Shown: positions 8,492-16,293, counted from the stretch's first letter. The stretch: 64,000 bases of DNA from JAFGAV01 sp041479055 (GCA_963702835.1 OY969762.1:2666001-2730000), one strand, 5' to 3'. A program made the numbers and translations. Notes: generated by a model not told the origin, from the sequence alone.

Positions 8492-9365
8492 TTTTCAGCT
8501 TCTCCAGGTCTAGCCGGCCCGCTTTCCGGTCGGCGGCCAGCTTGATGAAGGGCAGCTCCTCGGGCTTGATGCCGAACAGCGTCGCCCCGGCCGCTTCCAC
8601 GGCTACGTAATCCACCCCCGCCACGACCGTCTTCTGCAGCTTGGTGTCCGAAAGCCGCCCGCCCTGGGGGCCGTTGCGCATCAGCATGCGGTAGGCGTCA
8701 AGCACAGTCAGGGCCGGCTTGAAAAAGCGGGCCAGGTCCACTTCGGCCTGGTCCAGCTTCTGATGGAGCTGGTTGCGCGCCCCGCCGACGGCGCCCAGCC
8801 AGTTCTTCATGCCCAGCGTCACCCGGGCCAGGCTGTGATGCTTGGCGATGGGCACGTTGATGATCTTGTCCGCTTCGGAAACGTCGAGATAGACTTCCCA
8901 GTCCTTGAGCCATTCGCCGCCCAGGGCCATCTTCTTCATGCGGAAGGGGCTGGGCAGCAGCACCTTAGCCCCGGCCTCTTTGGCCGCGGCCTGGATGCCG
9001 GAGCGGAGGAAGGTCCGGTTGGCCTGGTTGGTGGAGTTGTCGGTGACGATGACTTCCTTGGCCCCGGCGGCCAGGCAGAGCTCGACCAGGGTTTTGACCA
9101 CCTCGGGGTTGGTGCAGGCGGCCAGTTCCGGTGTTCTGTCCCAGCCGATGTTGGGCTTGACACAGACGACGTCGCCCCGCCCGACGAAGCGCTTCATGCC
9201 GCCCAGAAGGTCCACTGCCGCGCGGGTGATGGCCGCCGGCGAGTCACCCTCGACCCAGGCCAAGTCTGGCGGCTGGGCCGCTTGGCCGAAGAGGCTTTGC
9301 TTTGTGCCCAGGTTCAAGACCAGGCTGCCGATGGCCACATCTCTTATGAATTCTCGTCGTTTCAT
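8472..9365 (-). CDS. DUF362 protein with Tat-like signal
   Basis: 297 aa. The N-terminus MKRREFIRDVAIGSLVLNLG has a twin-arginine-like motif and hydrophobic stretch, suggesting export of a folded, cofactor-bearing protein. The body is DUF362-like (GDVVCVKPNIGWDR, NPEVVKTLVELCLAAGAKEV, VTDNSTNQANRT, MKNWLGAVGG). DUF362 proteins commonly accompany polyferredoxins, and here the downstream gene is one, with overlapping reading frames. The ATG at 9365 is preferred over one seven codons earlier, which directly abuts a GAGGAG with no spacing. Biochemical role of the family is unestablished; a redox or metal-centre role is inference from context. Confidence 0.75.
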   Translation of the reverse strand: MKRREFIRDVAIGSLVLNLGTKQSLFGQAAQPPDLAWVEGDSPAAITRAAVDLLGGMKRFVGRGDVVCVKPNIGWDRTPELAACTNPEVVKTLVELCLAAGAKEVIVTDNSTNQANRTFLRSGIQAAAKEAGAKVLLPSPFRMKKMALGGEWLKDWEVYLDVSEADKIINVPIAKHHSLARVTLGMKNWLGAVGGARNQLHQKLDQAEVDLARFFKPALTVLDAYRMLMRNGPQGGRLSDTKLQKTVVAGVDYVAVEAAGATLFGIKPEELPFIKLAADRKAGRLDLEKLKIEKRTV

Positions 9366-9432
9366 CGCTCTTTTCCTAGGATGCATCTCCTCTCATTTTC
9401 CGGTTTTAAAAAGATGCACCCAATTCTTATTC

Positions 9433-10722
9433 TCATATACCTTTGCCCAGTGACTGCATGTAGGCCATGATTCCCTGGTAGATCCCCTGGGCGACCCTCT
9501 GACGATAAGTCTCATCCTTGAGCCGGGCCGCCTCCTGGGCGTTGGACAGATGCGAGATCTCGACCAGGACCGAGGGCATTTCGCCGCCGATGAGCACCCA
9601 GAAGGGACCGCCCTTGGCGCCCAGGCTTTGGATATCGCCATAGAAGCGGGAGAGGTAAAGGACCAGGCTCCGCTGGACCCTCTCGGCCAGGTCGCGCGAT
9701 TCAGGAATCTTGTTGTTCTGCATGATCTTGAGCAGGATATCCTTCATCTTGCTGATGGACTTGTTCGTGGCGGCGTTCTCCCGGACAGCGATCTGTTCCA
9801 CGGCCGGGTCTGTGCTGAGGTTGAGATAGAAAGTCTCGATCCCCGTCCGCTTGGGGTTGAGGCTGGAGTTGGCATGGACCGAGATGAACAGGTCGGCCTG
9901 ATTCTGATTGGCGGTGACCGTCCGGTTCTCCAGGGGAATGAAGATGTCCGTTTCCCGGGTGAGGAGGACTTGGAGGTCCTTGACCGCGCTGAGCAGCTTC
10001 TGCAGCCTGAGGCACACGTCGAGGACCAGGTCTTTCTCCTGCTCGCCGTTGCGGCCCAGGCAGCCAGGGTCGGTGCCGCCGTGGCCTGGGTCGATGACGA
10101 TGGTATGGATACCCAGGCCCAACTGCCGGACGAGAGTGTAGCCCGAAGCGGTGGGCTGGGCCGGCTGGGGCTTGGCCTCAGGCCCCGCTTTGGTCTCCGG
10201 CCCGGTCTTGCTGACCGTTCCGGCTGTCGTCTCCGGAGGCGGGAGACCTTTCTGGGAGGCCGGGGCCGGCACTCCGGGATAGATGTCCATGACGATGCGG
10301 AAGGGGTCGGGCAGGTAATAGACGCGATAGGATCTTATCTTGGCGAAATCCAGGTCCACGGCCAAGCGGACGATGCCGCGGTCCCGCTGGGCGATGCGGA
10401 TGTGGCTCAGGTAATCGGTTCCGGCGGAATAGGATTGACCGTGGAGGATGGGGTTGAGCTTGGCCGCAAGGATGTCCACGAACAGCCGGTCGGGCGCGTG
10501 GAGCTCGCCGTAGGTGTATTCCCGCAGCTCGCCCAGGTCCAGCACGATACGGGTGAAGTTGGGGTGGGTGTAGTAGCGGAGGCTGTAAACCTCCACCAGG
10601 GGGCTGGCTGCAGCGGGGAGAGACGGCGGCGCGGCGGTTAGGAGGAAGGCTAGAAGGCCGGCTGCTGCCGAAAGCCGGGCGTCTGTTTTGGCAAATCTCT
10701 TAACGCGCCGGAAGCATCTCAT
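9433..10722 (-). CDS. amiC: N-acetylmuramoyl-L-alanine amidase, AMIN + Amidase_3 (AmiC-type)
   Basis: Cleaves the amide bond between MurNAc and the stem peptide of peptidoglycan, typically during daughter-cell separation. 429 aa from ATG 10722: signal peptide (hydrophobic core SAAAGLLAFLLTAAPP), AMIN domain (about residues 45-145, starting VEVYSLRYYTHPNFTRIVLD), a Pro/Lys-rich linker, and a catalytic domain with zinc ligands in DPGHGGTDPG, NGEQEKDLVL and SVHANS, and the late Glu in VLVEISHLSN. The open frame extends upstream to 10959 but that part overlaps the intergenic repeat and apgM and has no signal peptide, so I rejected it. Confidence 0.9.
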   Translation of the reverse strand: MRCFRRVKRFAKTDARLSAAAGLLAFLLTAAPPSLPAAASPLVEVYSLRYYTHPNFTRIVLDLGELREYTYGELHAPDRLFVDILAAKLNPILHGQSYSAGTDYLSHIRIAQRDRGIVRLAVDLDFAKIRSYRVYYLPDPFRIVMDIYPGVPAPASQKGLPPPETTAGTVSKTGPETKAGPEAKPQPAQPTASGYTLVRQLGLGIHTIVIDPGHGGTDPGCLGRNGEQEKDLVLDVCLRLQKLLSAVKDLQVLLTRETDIFIPLENRTVTANQNQADLFISVHANSSLNPKRTGIETFYLNLSTDPAVEQIAVRENAATNKSISKMKDILLKIMQNNKIPESRDLAERVQRSLVLYLSRFYGDIQSLGAKGGPFWVLIGGEMPSVLVEISHLSNAQEAARLKDETYRQRVAQGIYQGIMAYMQSLGKGI

Positions 10723-10747
10723 TTTCCGTGATGTACCCGGATCGTTA

Positions 10748-10835
10748 GGGGGTGGCGCGGCGGAGGGGCTCCCCGCCTGCGCGCAGCCTGGCAAGCACAG
10801 CCGGGGAGGAGCCGCGACAGAACCCCACACGTTTT
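10748..10835 (+). repeat. Dispersed structured hairpin element, copy 1
   Basis: About 80 bases, roughly 85% identical to 61614-61704. The fold pairs GGGGT (10749-10753) with ACCCC (10822-10826), CGCGGC (10756-10761) with GCCGCG (10811-10816), and CTCCCCG (10769-10775) with CGGGGAG (10802-10808). A T-run (GTTTTTG) follows on the plus strand. It lies between apgM and amiC, both of which are on the minus strand, so the element runs antisense to its neighbours. Pairs differ compensatorily from copy 2 (G757-C815 against A-T; G775-C802 against A-T). Confidence 0.75.
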
Positions 10836-10865
10836 TGTTTTCATTACGGAAATTGAGATGCTTAC

Positions 10866-12074
10866 TCACGCGCCGAACTTTTTGAGCCGGCCGGCGTGGG
10901 CCAGCATGAGCGGCATGGCCTGCAGAGCGGGGAAGCGGCCCAGGAGCCCCTGGCCGCATTCGCGTTCGGTGAAAACCGTCACCCGGTCGGGCAGGGCGGA
11001 TTTGGCCGCCAGGAGGAAGGGGTTGGGATGCCAGGAGTGGGATTTGAGGAGGGCGGGTGTGGAATGGTCGGAAGTGACGACCAGCACATCGGGCTTGAGG
11101 GCAAGGAGCCGTGGCAGGAAGCGGTCGATCTCCTCGATGGCCCGGACCTTGGCCTCGAAGGCGCCGTCCTCGCCGGCCGAGTCCGTTTTTTTATAGTGCA
11201 CGAAGAAGAAATCGTAATCCTTGAAGGAGCGCTCCACTGAGGCCATGAGGTCCTCCGTCTCGTTTCCGGCCTGAAGGACCTCCATGCCCACCAGCTTGGC
11301 CAGGCCGCGGTACATGGGGTAATTGGCCGCCGCCGCTGCTTTGAGCTTGTAAAGCTCGGCCAAGGTCGGGATGGAGGGCAACTTGGAAAAACCGCGCAGC
11401 AGGATCGTGTTGGCCACGGGCTCGTCCTTGAGGAGATCGGTCACGGCCTGGATGTAGCCGTTGACCAGGGAAGCGGTGCCGGCCGCCTCCCCCCCGGCCC
11501 CGATCGGCGAGGCGGGCGCCGGCATCAGGTGGTCCTTCTGCGGGTCGGCGTCGCTGAGCGCGTCGGACAGGCCTTCGGCCGTGGCCTTGAACACGAAGCG
11601 GTGTTCCTTGCCCGGGGTGAGATGGAAGAGGCAACCGTCCTTCTCCTTGAGCGTTTCGTTGATCTTGGCGCACAACCGTTCGGTCTCGGCGGTGGGGAGG
11701 CGGCCGGCCCGGCGGTCGGTGATCAAGCCTTCCTTGAGGGTGGCGAAGTTGCCGCGGGCTACAAGATCGTTGGCCGCCACTTCGACGTTCGAACCGAGCG
11801 CCTCCAGGATGCCCCGGCCAAGCCGGTAGCGGAGCGGGTCGTAGCCGAAGAGGGCCAGGTGGGCCGGCCCGGAGCCCGGAGTGATGCCGGGAGAAACCGG
11901 GTCGCTGAGGCCGCAAACGCCGGCTACGGCCAGATGGTCGAGGTTGGGCTTCTGCGCCGTTTCCAGCTCGGTGCGGCCCCAGTGCGGCAGCCCGCCCATT
12001 CCGTCCACGACGAGGAGCACGATTTTCGATTCGTTGGCCACGGACAATTCCCGGGCCAGTTCTTCCCAATTCAT
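10866..12074 (-). CDS. apgM: 2,3-bisphosphoglycerate-independent phosphoglycerate mutase, archaeal type (ApgM)
   Basis: Interconverts 3- and 2-phosphoglycerate in glycolysis/gluconeogenesis using two metal ions and a phosphoserine. 402 aa, the typical ApgM length. Signatures: VLLVVDGMGGLPH (first metal Asp), SPGITPGSGPAHLALFGYDP (nucleophile Ser region), VHYKKTDSAGEDG and VVTSDHSTPALLKSHSWHPNP (metal-binding Asp/His residues of the alkaline-phosphatase fold). ApgM is found in archaea and in several bacterial phyla. A strong promoter lies immediately upstream (12096-12124). amiC follows after an intergenic region holding a structured repeat. Confidence 0.92.
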   Translation of the reverse strand: MNWEELARELSVANESKIVLLVVDGMGGLPHWGRTELETAQKPNLDHLAVAGVCGLSDPVSPGITPGSGPAHLALFGYDPLRYRLGRGILEALGSNVEVAANDLVARGNFATLKEGLITDRRAGRLPTAETERLCAKINETLKEKDGCLFHLTPGKEHRFVFKATAEGLSDALSDADPQKDHLMPAPASPIGAGGEAAGTASLVNGYIQAVTDLLKDEPVANTILLRGFSKLPSIPTLAELYKLKAAAAANYPMYRGLAKLVGMEVLQAGNETEDLMASVERSFKDYDFFFVHYKKTDSAGEDGAFEAKVRAIEEIDRFLPRLLALKPDVLVVTSDHSTPALLKSHSWHPNPFLLAAKSALPDRVTVFTERECGQGLLGRFPALQAMPLMLAHAGRLKKFGA

Positions 12075-12095
12075 GATGATTCTTCCGGCGGATTT

Positions 12096-12124
12096 ACTAT
12101 AAGGGAACGAGGATATTTAGTCAA
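12096..12124 (-). promoter_or_regulatory. Sigma-70-type promoter of apgM
   Basis: Read on the minus strand: TTGACT (12124-12119), 17-base spacer, TATAGT (12101-12096), about 20 bases before the apgM start codon. Confidence 0.75.
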
Positions 12125-12170
12125 CGAAGGCGGCGGACGGGGCCTGGCAGGCGGAGGAAAATAATTTCCA

Positions 12171-12194
12171 TTTTGTCATCTTATGGCGACAAAA
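12171..12194. promoter_or_regulatory. Inverted repeat at start of accessory cassette (operator or start-codon hairpin)
   Basis: TTTTGTC (12171-12177) and GACAAAA (12188-12194) are perfect 7-base arms 10 bases apart, and they enclose the first possible ATG (12183) of the cassette. They could bind a repressor or sequester that start codon in mRNA. Confidence 0.35.
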
Positions 12195-13007
12195 CAGTTA
12201 ATAGGAACGGAATATTTCCTAAGTTTATTTCAAGAAGGGAGGGTGGAGATGGTGGGGAGCATCGGACTATTTTTTCTCGGCGCCCTGGGCGCACTCCTGA
12301 CTGTCTATTTAGCCAAACAGGAAGTCATCCCGGAGTTCAGGGCCATTTATGACACTTCGGACGATGAAATCGAGGTCAGCCGGCGTCAGGACCATATCAA
12401 AAAAGCGGAAAAAGACATTGATGACATCCAAGCCAAACTGAGGGAGGCGTCGGTGCCGGACGGCCTGGCCCGGCGCCTGGAGAAAGTGCTGCGAAGTTCT
12501 CTCCTCGAGGTCCGCGACGAAAGGGCAAGGCTGGAAATCCTGCAGCGGAGAGTGAACCGGACGAAAATATATTCCCGGAGCCTGGGCTTCATTATTTACA
12601 TTGGCCTGGGCGGCGTGATCGCCTTCCTGCTGGCGGGGAGGATCAAGGTTGAGGGGCTGAGCGGGGATCTGCCCAAGTATTTTCAAGCCATCGTGATCGG
12701 GGCAACCTGGACGAGCTATCTATCGGCCATCGGCTTCAGGTCGGGCCAAAAGAAGGCCGAGGACAGGATAGAAGCGGCCAAAAAGCAAGCTTCTGAAAAT
12801 ATTGAAGCGCTGAAGCAGGAGCTTGCGCCCAAAGTGGCGGAGATGGTCGCCTCGGCAGAAAAAAGCAACAAAGTTAGGACACCCGTCCTGGCCGGGGAGG
12901 TTCAAATAATGATGATGGAGGAAATAGATCGGACGAATAACGCCGTGCAAAAGAAACTGGACGAAACAAAGAAAATGGTCAAGAGAGACGTAAAAGGGAT
13001 TCTTTAA
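12183..13007 (+). CDS. Unknown membrane protein with coiled coils
   Basis: Not recognised. 274 aa from ATG 12183, or 252 aa from ATG 12249, which has the better ribosome site (GGGAGGGTGGAG just upstream) and begins directly at the first membrane segment (MVGSIGLFFLGALGALLTVYL). A charged helical region (about residues 60-130) predicts a coiled coil. Two further hydrophobic segments follow (LGFIIYIGLGGVIAFLLAG and the YFQAIVIGATWTSYLSAIGF region), then a second long Lys/Glu-rich helix to the C-terminus. The gene leads a plus-strand set with the EF-hand protein, the trypsin-like protease and a small protein. A scaffold or sensing role is only a guess. GC is lower than in neighbouring housekeeping genes. 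Confidence 0.6.
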   Translation: MATKQLIGTEYFLSLFQEGRVEMVGSIGLFFLGALGALLTVYLAKQEVIPEFRAIYDTSDDEIEVSRRQDHIKKAEKDIDDIQAKLREASVPDGLARRLEKVLRSSLLEVRDERARLEILQRRVNRTKIYSRSLGFIIYIGLGGVIAFLLAGRIKVEGLSGDLPKYFQAIVIGATWTSYLSAIGFRSGQKKAEDRIEAAKKQASENIEALKQELAPKVAEMVASAEKSNKVRTPVLAGEVQIMMMEEIDRTNNAVQKKLDETKKMVKRDVKGIL

Positions 13008-13035
13008 TCTATTTTTAAGCAAGGGGGGGAGAGAG

Positions 13036-14229
13036 ATGAAAAAAGCATTGATCAGCTCGATCGTCCTTGCGGTTTTTCTTTGGCTGCCGGCCCGGGGCGC
13101 CGATGTCACTTTCGACTATGCGAAGACAAAGGGGAAAATCGTCATCGACTATCCGGATTCGCTCAGGGTTAAGATCGAGAATGTCAATCGGCTGGATTAC
13201 AAATATATTTATAAGATGACCTTCGAATTGCCCAAGCCGGAATTGCCGCTGAACCCAATCCCAACTCCCAGGCCGGCTCCCCCGTCGGGTATCTCCGTAT
13301 CAACCGTGGGGCAGCCTGATTACGATAATATCAATAAAGCCTTGAAGGAGCGAGTCCTTAAGTTCGGGCAGAAAGACATAGAGAAATGGTTCAGCGATAA
13401 TAATACTGACGAATACCTGAGGCCCATTATGGCCGACTTCGAAAAGATAAACATAAAGGATGAAGCCGGGTCTCTGGCCATAGGGGAAAACGAATTCGCC
13501 GACAGCCTTCTTAAAACAAGCGCCGGAGGAGCGGTCATTGTTGAGATCACGGCGATTCCCGGTTTCTGGAGCTACGAATTAGAAGAAAAAGAAATTAATG
13601 GGAAGAAAACAAAAGTATATCAAATATCCTCCCATTTTGCTGAAGACACTAACAACGACGGCCTTGTCGATGAGTCCGAAATTAATAGTTTTCTTGGCAG
13701 CAACAATCTTAAAGATCAAGCCGAAGCCATCAAGGCCCATTGTTCAAAACGCGTATATCGCCTTGAATTCAAGAAACCCAAGGGCATCATCTACAGTTTT
13801 GGGCCTTATATGGCCATCCTGGGAAAAAATGTGTACGGCCCCGTCAAGAACCCGAACTATGTGGAAGGGAGCAGCGAGCTCGGAAAAAAGAACAAGCTCT
13901 TCATAGGCTATCAAGAGCAGAGCAGCATTGTTTACGGCGTGGCGGCATTTTGGAATGCTCCCATGATAAGCGACTCAATCGGCCTGAGCTGGGGAGTGGC
14001 CTACAATCTTCAGAGCCAGATCGACACTTCGGTAAGCGGCCTGGTAGGCCTCTATGTCCGGAATCCTAAAGTCCCGGCCATATTCCAGGCGGGGGTCTCT
14101 TTCGGGTTCATTAACGAGTTGCCCGAAGGATATAAGCCCTATGAAACTCCGATCGGAGAAAACGAGGTTATTCCGCTCACCAAAAAACTTGTACCGGCCC
14201 TATTCCTGTCTCTCAGCTTTGGGATATAA
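13036..14229 (+). CDS. Secreted protein with EF-hand-like calcium loop, unknown function
   Basis: 397 aa. Signal peptide (MKKALISSIVLAVFLWLPARG), a proline-rich segment near residues 66-84, and one canonical calcium loop DTNNDGLVDESE at about 204-215, with Asp/Asn at positions 1, 3 and 5, Gly at 6, Asp at 9 and Glu at 12, as in EF-hand/dockerin loops. The C-terminal third alternates polar and hydrophobic residues and ends in LFLSLSFGI, compatible with a small beta-barrel or surface domain. A purine-rich AGGGGGGGAGAG precedes the ATG. It lies 28 bases after the coiled-coil protein and 23 bases before the protease, so co-expression is likely. No family was recognised. Confidence 0.6.
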   Translation: MKKALISSIVLAVFLWLPARGADVTFDYAKTKGKIVIDYPDSLRVKIENVNRLDYKYIYKMTFELPKPELPLNPIPTPRPAPPSGISVSTVGQPDYDNINKALKERVLKFGQKDIEKWFSDNNTDEYLRPIMADFEKINIKDEAGSLAIGENEFADSLLKTSAGGAVIVEITAIPGFWSYELEEKEINGKKTKVYQISSHFAEDTNNDGLVDESEINSFLGSNNLKDQAEAIKAHCSKRVYRLEFKKPKGIIYSFGPYMAILGKNVYGPVKNPNYVEGSSELGKKNKLFIGYQEQSSIVYGVAAFWNAPMISDSIGLSWGVAYNLQSQIDTSVSGLVGLYVRNPKVPAIFQAGVSFGFINELPEGYKPYETPIGENEVIPLTKKLVPALFLSLSFGI

Positions 14230-14252
14230 GATTTCAATAGGGAAAAATCAAT

Positions 14253-15335
14253 ATGATTTCCAAAAATGATCTTTTGCAGGCCAAGAGAGAGTTGCGTTCC
14301 AGGCTATGGAAGGGGGAGACAACGGGGAGAATGGCGGGCTGCGAGTTTAACCTGGCCGTGTCCAGCGCTCGGGCCTCGCTGAGACAAAACGTGCACGCCC
14401 TGGGAATCGGCAAGAAGATCGTCAAGGGGAAGGTGACTTCAACCAGATGTGTTCGCCTTTATGTGGCCCAGAAGTATGCCCTGGCTTTTCTCTCTTCAAG
14501 CGACCACCTGCCCAGGGAGGTCGATGGAATTCCCATCGACGTCATTGAATCTGCGCCGGCCTTTATTCTCAGGGCCCGGTCCAGAAAGCCCGGCCGGATA
14601 AAAAGCGCCGCCCTTTCCCTTCCCCAATGCACCTCGGCTCGCAAGGATAAAGTGCGGCCTCTGGTGGCGGGTATCAGCACCGCTCATCTTGGAGTGACGG
14701 CCGGAACCCTGGGCTATTTCTGCCGCTCCACAAAGCCCGGCGATGATCCCGGACAGGTCTTTGTGCTGAGCAACAACCACGTCTATGCCGACGTCAACCG
14801 GGCTCACCTTGGAGACGAGCTGCGCCAGCCCGGCCCGGCGGATGGTGGGGTGGATTCAAACTACCGGATTGCCACCCTGCAGCGCTGGGTGCCCATCCGG
14901 CTGGGCGGCTCTCAGGCGAACAGAGTGGACGCCGCCATCGGCAAGCTTTCTCCCGGCGTCGAATATACGCTCGAGGTCTGCTCCCTCGGGCAAATCCTCG
15001 GTGTTGCTAAGGCCGCCGAGGATATGGCAGTATGTAAGCATGGCCGGACGACGGGCTACACGGAAGGCGTCGTGGACGATGAGTCTTATGACGCCTTGAT
15101 AGGCATGGACCATAATGACTCCAGCCTTACGGCCCTCTTCGAAAACCAGATGAGGCTGAAAAGAACCGACCCTTACTCCAGCTTTGGCCTGGGCGGCGAC
15201 AGCGGTTCTCTAATTGTTCAGAAGGCCGGCCGGAAGGCTGTGGGCCTGTATTTCGCCGGCCCGCCACGCGGCGACTACGGAGTGGCCAACCCTATCGACG
15301 ATGTGTTGAATGAGCTCCAGGTCGCGCTCCTCTAG
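14253..15335 (+). CDS. Trypsin-like serine protease with N-terminal pro-domain-like region
   Basis: 360 aa. The chymotrypsin-fold triad is visible: His176 in VLSNNHVYAD, Asp226 in NRVDAAIG and Ser317 in GLGGDSGSLIV. The GRTTGYTEGVV block at about 264 is typical of uncharacterised trypsin-like bacterial proteins. Residues 30-100 form a separate small domain (NVHALGIGKKIVKGK, CVRLYVAQK, DGIPIDVIES). There is no signal peptide, so it may act in the cytosol or leave by another route. The following gene encodes a stand-alone protein resembling this N-terminal domain. Substrate unknown. The triad residues support activity; the pro-domain reading is inference. Confidence 0.7.
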   Translation: MISKNDLLQAKRELRSRLWKGETTGRMAGCEFNLAVSSARASLRQNVHALGIGKKIVKGKVTSTRCVRLYVAQKYALAFLSSSDHLPREVDGIPIDVIESAPAFILRARSRKPGRIKSAALSLPQCTSARKDKVRPLVAGISTAHLGVTAGTLGYFCRSTKPGDDPGQVFVLSNNHVYADVNRAHLGDELRQPGPADGGVDSNYRIATLQRWVPIRLGGSQANRVDAAIGKLSPGVEYTLEVCSLGQILGVAKAAEDMAVCKHGRTTGYTEGVVDDESYDALIGMDHNDSSLTALFENQMRLKRTDPYSSFGLGGDSGSLIVQKAGRKAVGLYFAGPPRGDYGVANPIDDVLNELQVALL

Positions 15336-15349
15336 CCGAGGGGGTGGGA

Positions 15350-15574
15350 ATGGCAGCATCGCTGGATGAGGCCAAGAAAATCCTCAGAGACCGCTACCTG
15401 GGTCAAGCCGGCATCCACGGCGTGGGCCTCAAGCGGTCTCAGAATTCAGTCGTCATCTACGTTACCACGGGGTATAAGGATAACCCGGAATTCCAAGCGG
15501 TTCTGAAGAGCATTATTCAAGACGTATCCCCTTTCAAGGTTGTCCAAAAAGAAGAGGACCTGCCGGGAATTTAA
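15350..15574 (+). CDS. Small protein resembling the N-terminal domain of the adjacent protease
   Basis: 74 aa from ATG 15350 (GAGGGGG upstream; a GTG two codons earlier is also in frame). It starts 14 bases after the protease stop. The pattern LRDRYLGQAGIHGVGLK, then VVIYVTTGY, then ISPF/VSPFKVV-like ending mirrors residues about 40-98 of the protease (LRQNVHALGIGKK, VRLYVAQK, DGIPIDV): a short alpha-beta domain with His-x-x-Gly-Ile/Val-Gly. A detached pro-domain could serve as an inhibitor, chaperone or adaptor of the protease. The similarity is weak and judged by eye. Confidence 0.6.
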   Translation: MAASLDEAKKILRDRYLGQAGIHGVGLKRSQNSVVIYVTTGYKDNPEFQAVLKSIIQDVSPFKVVQKEEDLPGI

Positions 15575-15627
15575 ACCCTGGCCGGTTTTGATATTTGACT
15601 ATTCAGAATTTTAGTATACGAAGATCG

Positions 15628-16047
15628 TCATCGTTTTAGTATCTTCAAGAGTTTTGCCGTTGTATAACACGGAACATTTAACGAGGATAAATGCCGATCA
15701 TTGGACCACAGGGGGAGGCGCAATGCCCTGGCCAGGGCTAAGGGATGAGCGTCTTCAGGATCACGTTTCCGAAGGTCCGCCAGCGCCGCGGGATATTGCC
15801 GAGAATATCGGGAGAAATCGTGGATGGTCAAAGGCAATAATTTCCAGGCCATTTGGAGTAAATTTTGGGGCAACCCGTATTTTTCGGCCATTAGAGGGAG
15901 GTACTCCGCTACTTCAAGTGCGTTGAATTCCACCATGTGGAGTTGAATATGGTGCTCGACGACGATTTGCCGCGCGGCCTTTCCTACCAGCACCGAAAGG
16001 ATGACGTTAGCGTCTGCGACGACCGCGTCGATAAGCAAGGAAATCAT
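15628..16047 (-). CDS. PIN-domain ribonuclease toxin (VapC-like)
   Basis: 139 aa. Acidic PIN residues are visible: Asp in VVADANVILSVLVG, Glu in the VEFNALEVAEYLPL region, and Asp residues in DPEDAHPLALARAL and LWSNDRHLSS. Such toxins cut tRNA or other RNA when the partner antitoxin is degraded. ATG 16047 is used; a longer frame reaches 16083 but would overlap the antitoxin more deeply. The start overlaps the end of the antitoxin gene by about 40 bases, the usual coupled arrangement. The pair sits next to an AT-rich gene-free stretch, which suggests acquisition by transfer. Confidence 0.75.
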   Translation of the reverse strand: MISLLIDAVVADANVILSVLVGKAARQIVVEHHIQLHMVEFNALEVAEYLPLMAEKYGLPQNLLQMAWKLLPLTIHDFSRYSRQYPAALADLRKRDPEDAHPLALARALRLPLWSNDRHLSSLNVPCYTTAKLLKILKR

Positions 16048-16273
16048 GATGGATGTCTTTTTCCGAAATATGCGTCGATTCAAGCAGCCTGGAGAAGTGG
16101 GCGCCTAGAGCCCTGATGATCTCTTTTCTCCAATCGTCCGGCAAACGGTCGGGATCATCCAGCGGTATATAAACCCCTGATATTTTTCCATGCTTGGTCA
16201 CCAGAAAAGGTTCCAGGCTGCTCAAGTATTCGCCGCTTTTTTCCCGGATCTCTCGAATGCCCGCCATTTTCAT
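16007..16273 (-). CDS. Phd/YefM-family antitoxin
   Basis: 88 aa. The N-terminal MKMAGIREIREKSGEYLSSL, followed by PFLVTKHGKISGVYIPLDDP, is the Phd/YefM DNA-binding fold; the charged C-terminus (ending YRRGRRRR) would wrap the toxin. ATG 16273 follows AGAGGTG; an in-frame GTG three codons earlier is less likely. Antitoxins of this family repress their own promoter with the toxin as co-repressor, which fits the inverted repeat covering the -35 box upstream. Confidence 0.75.
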   Translation of the reverse strand: MKMAGIREIREKSGEYLSSLEPFLVTKHGKISGVYIPLDDPDRLPDDWRKEIIRALGAHFSRLLESTHISEKDIHHDFLAYRRGRRRR

Positions 16274-16293
16274 GGAAATCACCTCTTGGCTTC

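Noticed and set aside
10811..10830. ACAGAACCC resembling a conserved RNase P segment in the hairpin repeat
   Set aside because: The element is only about 80 bases and the match is short; the second copy reads ACAGGACCC, so it is coincidence.
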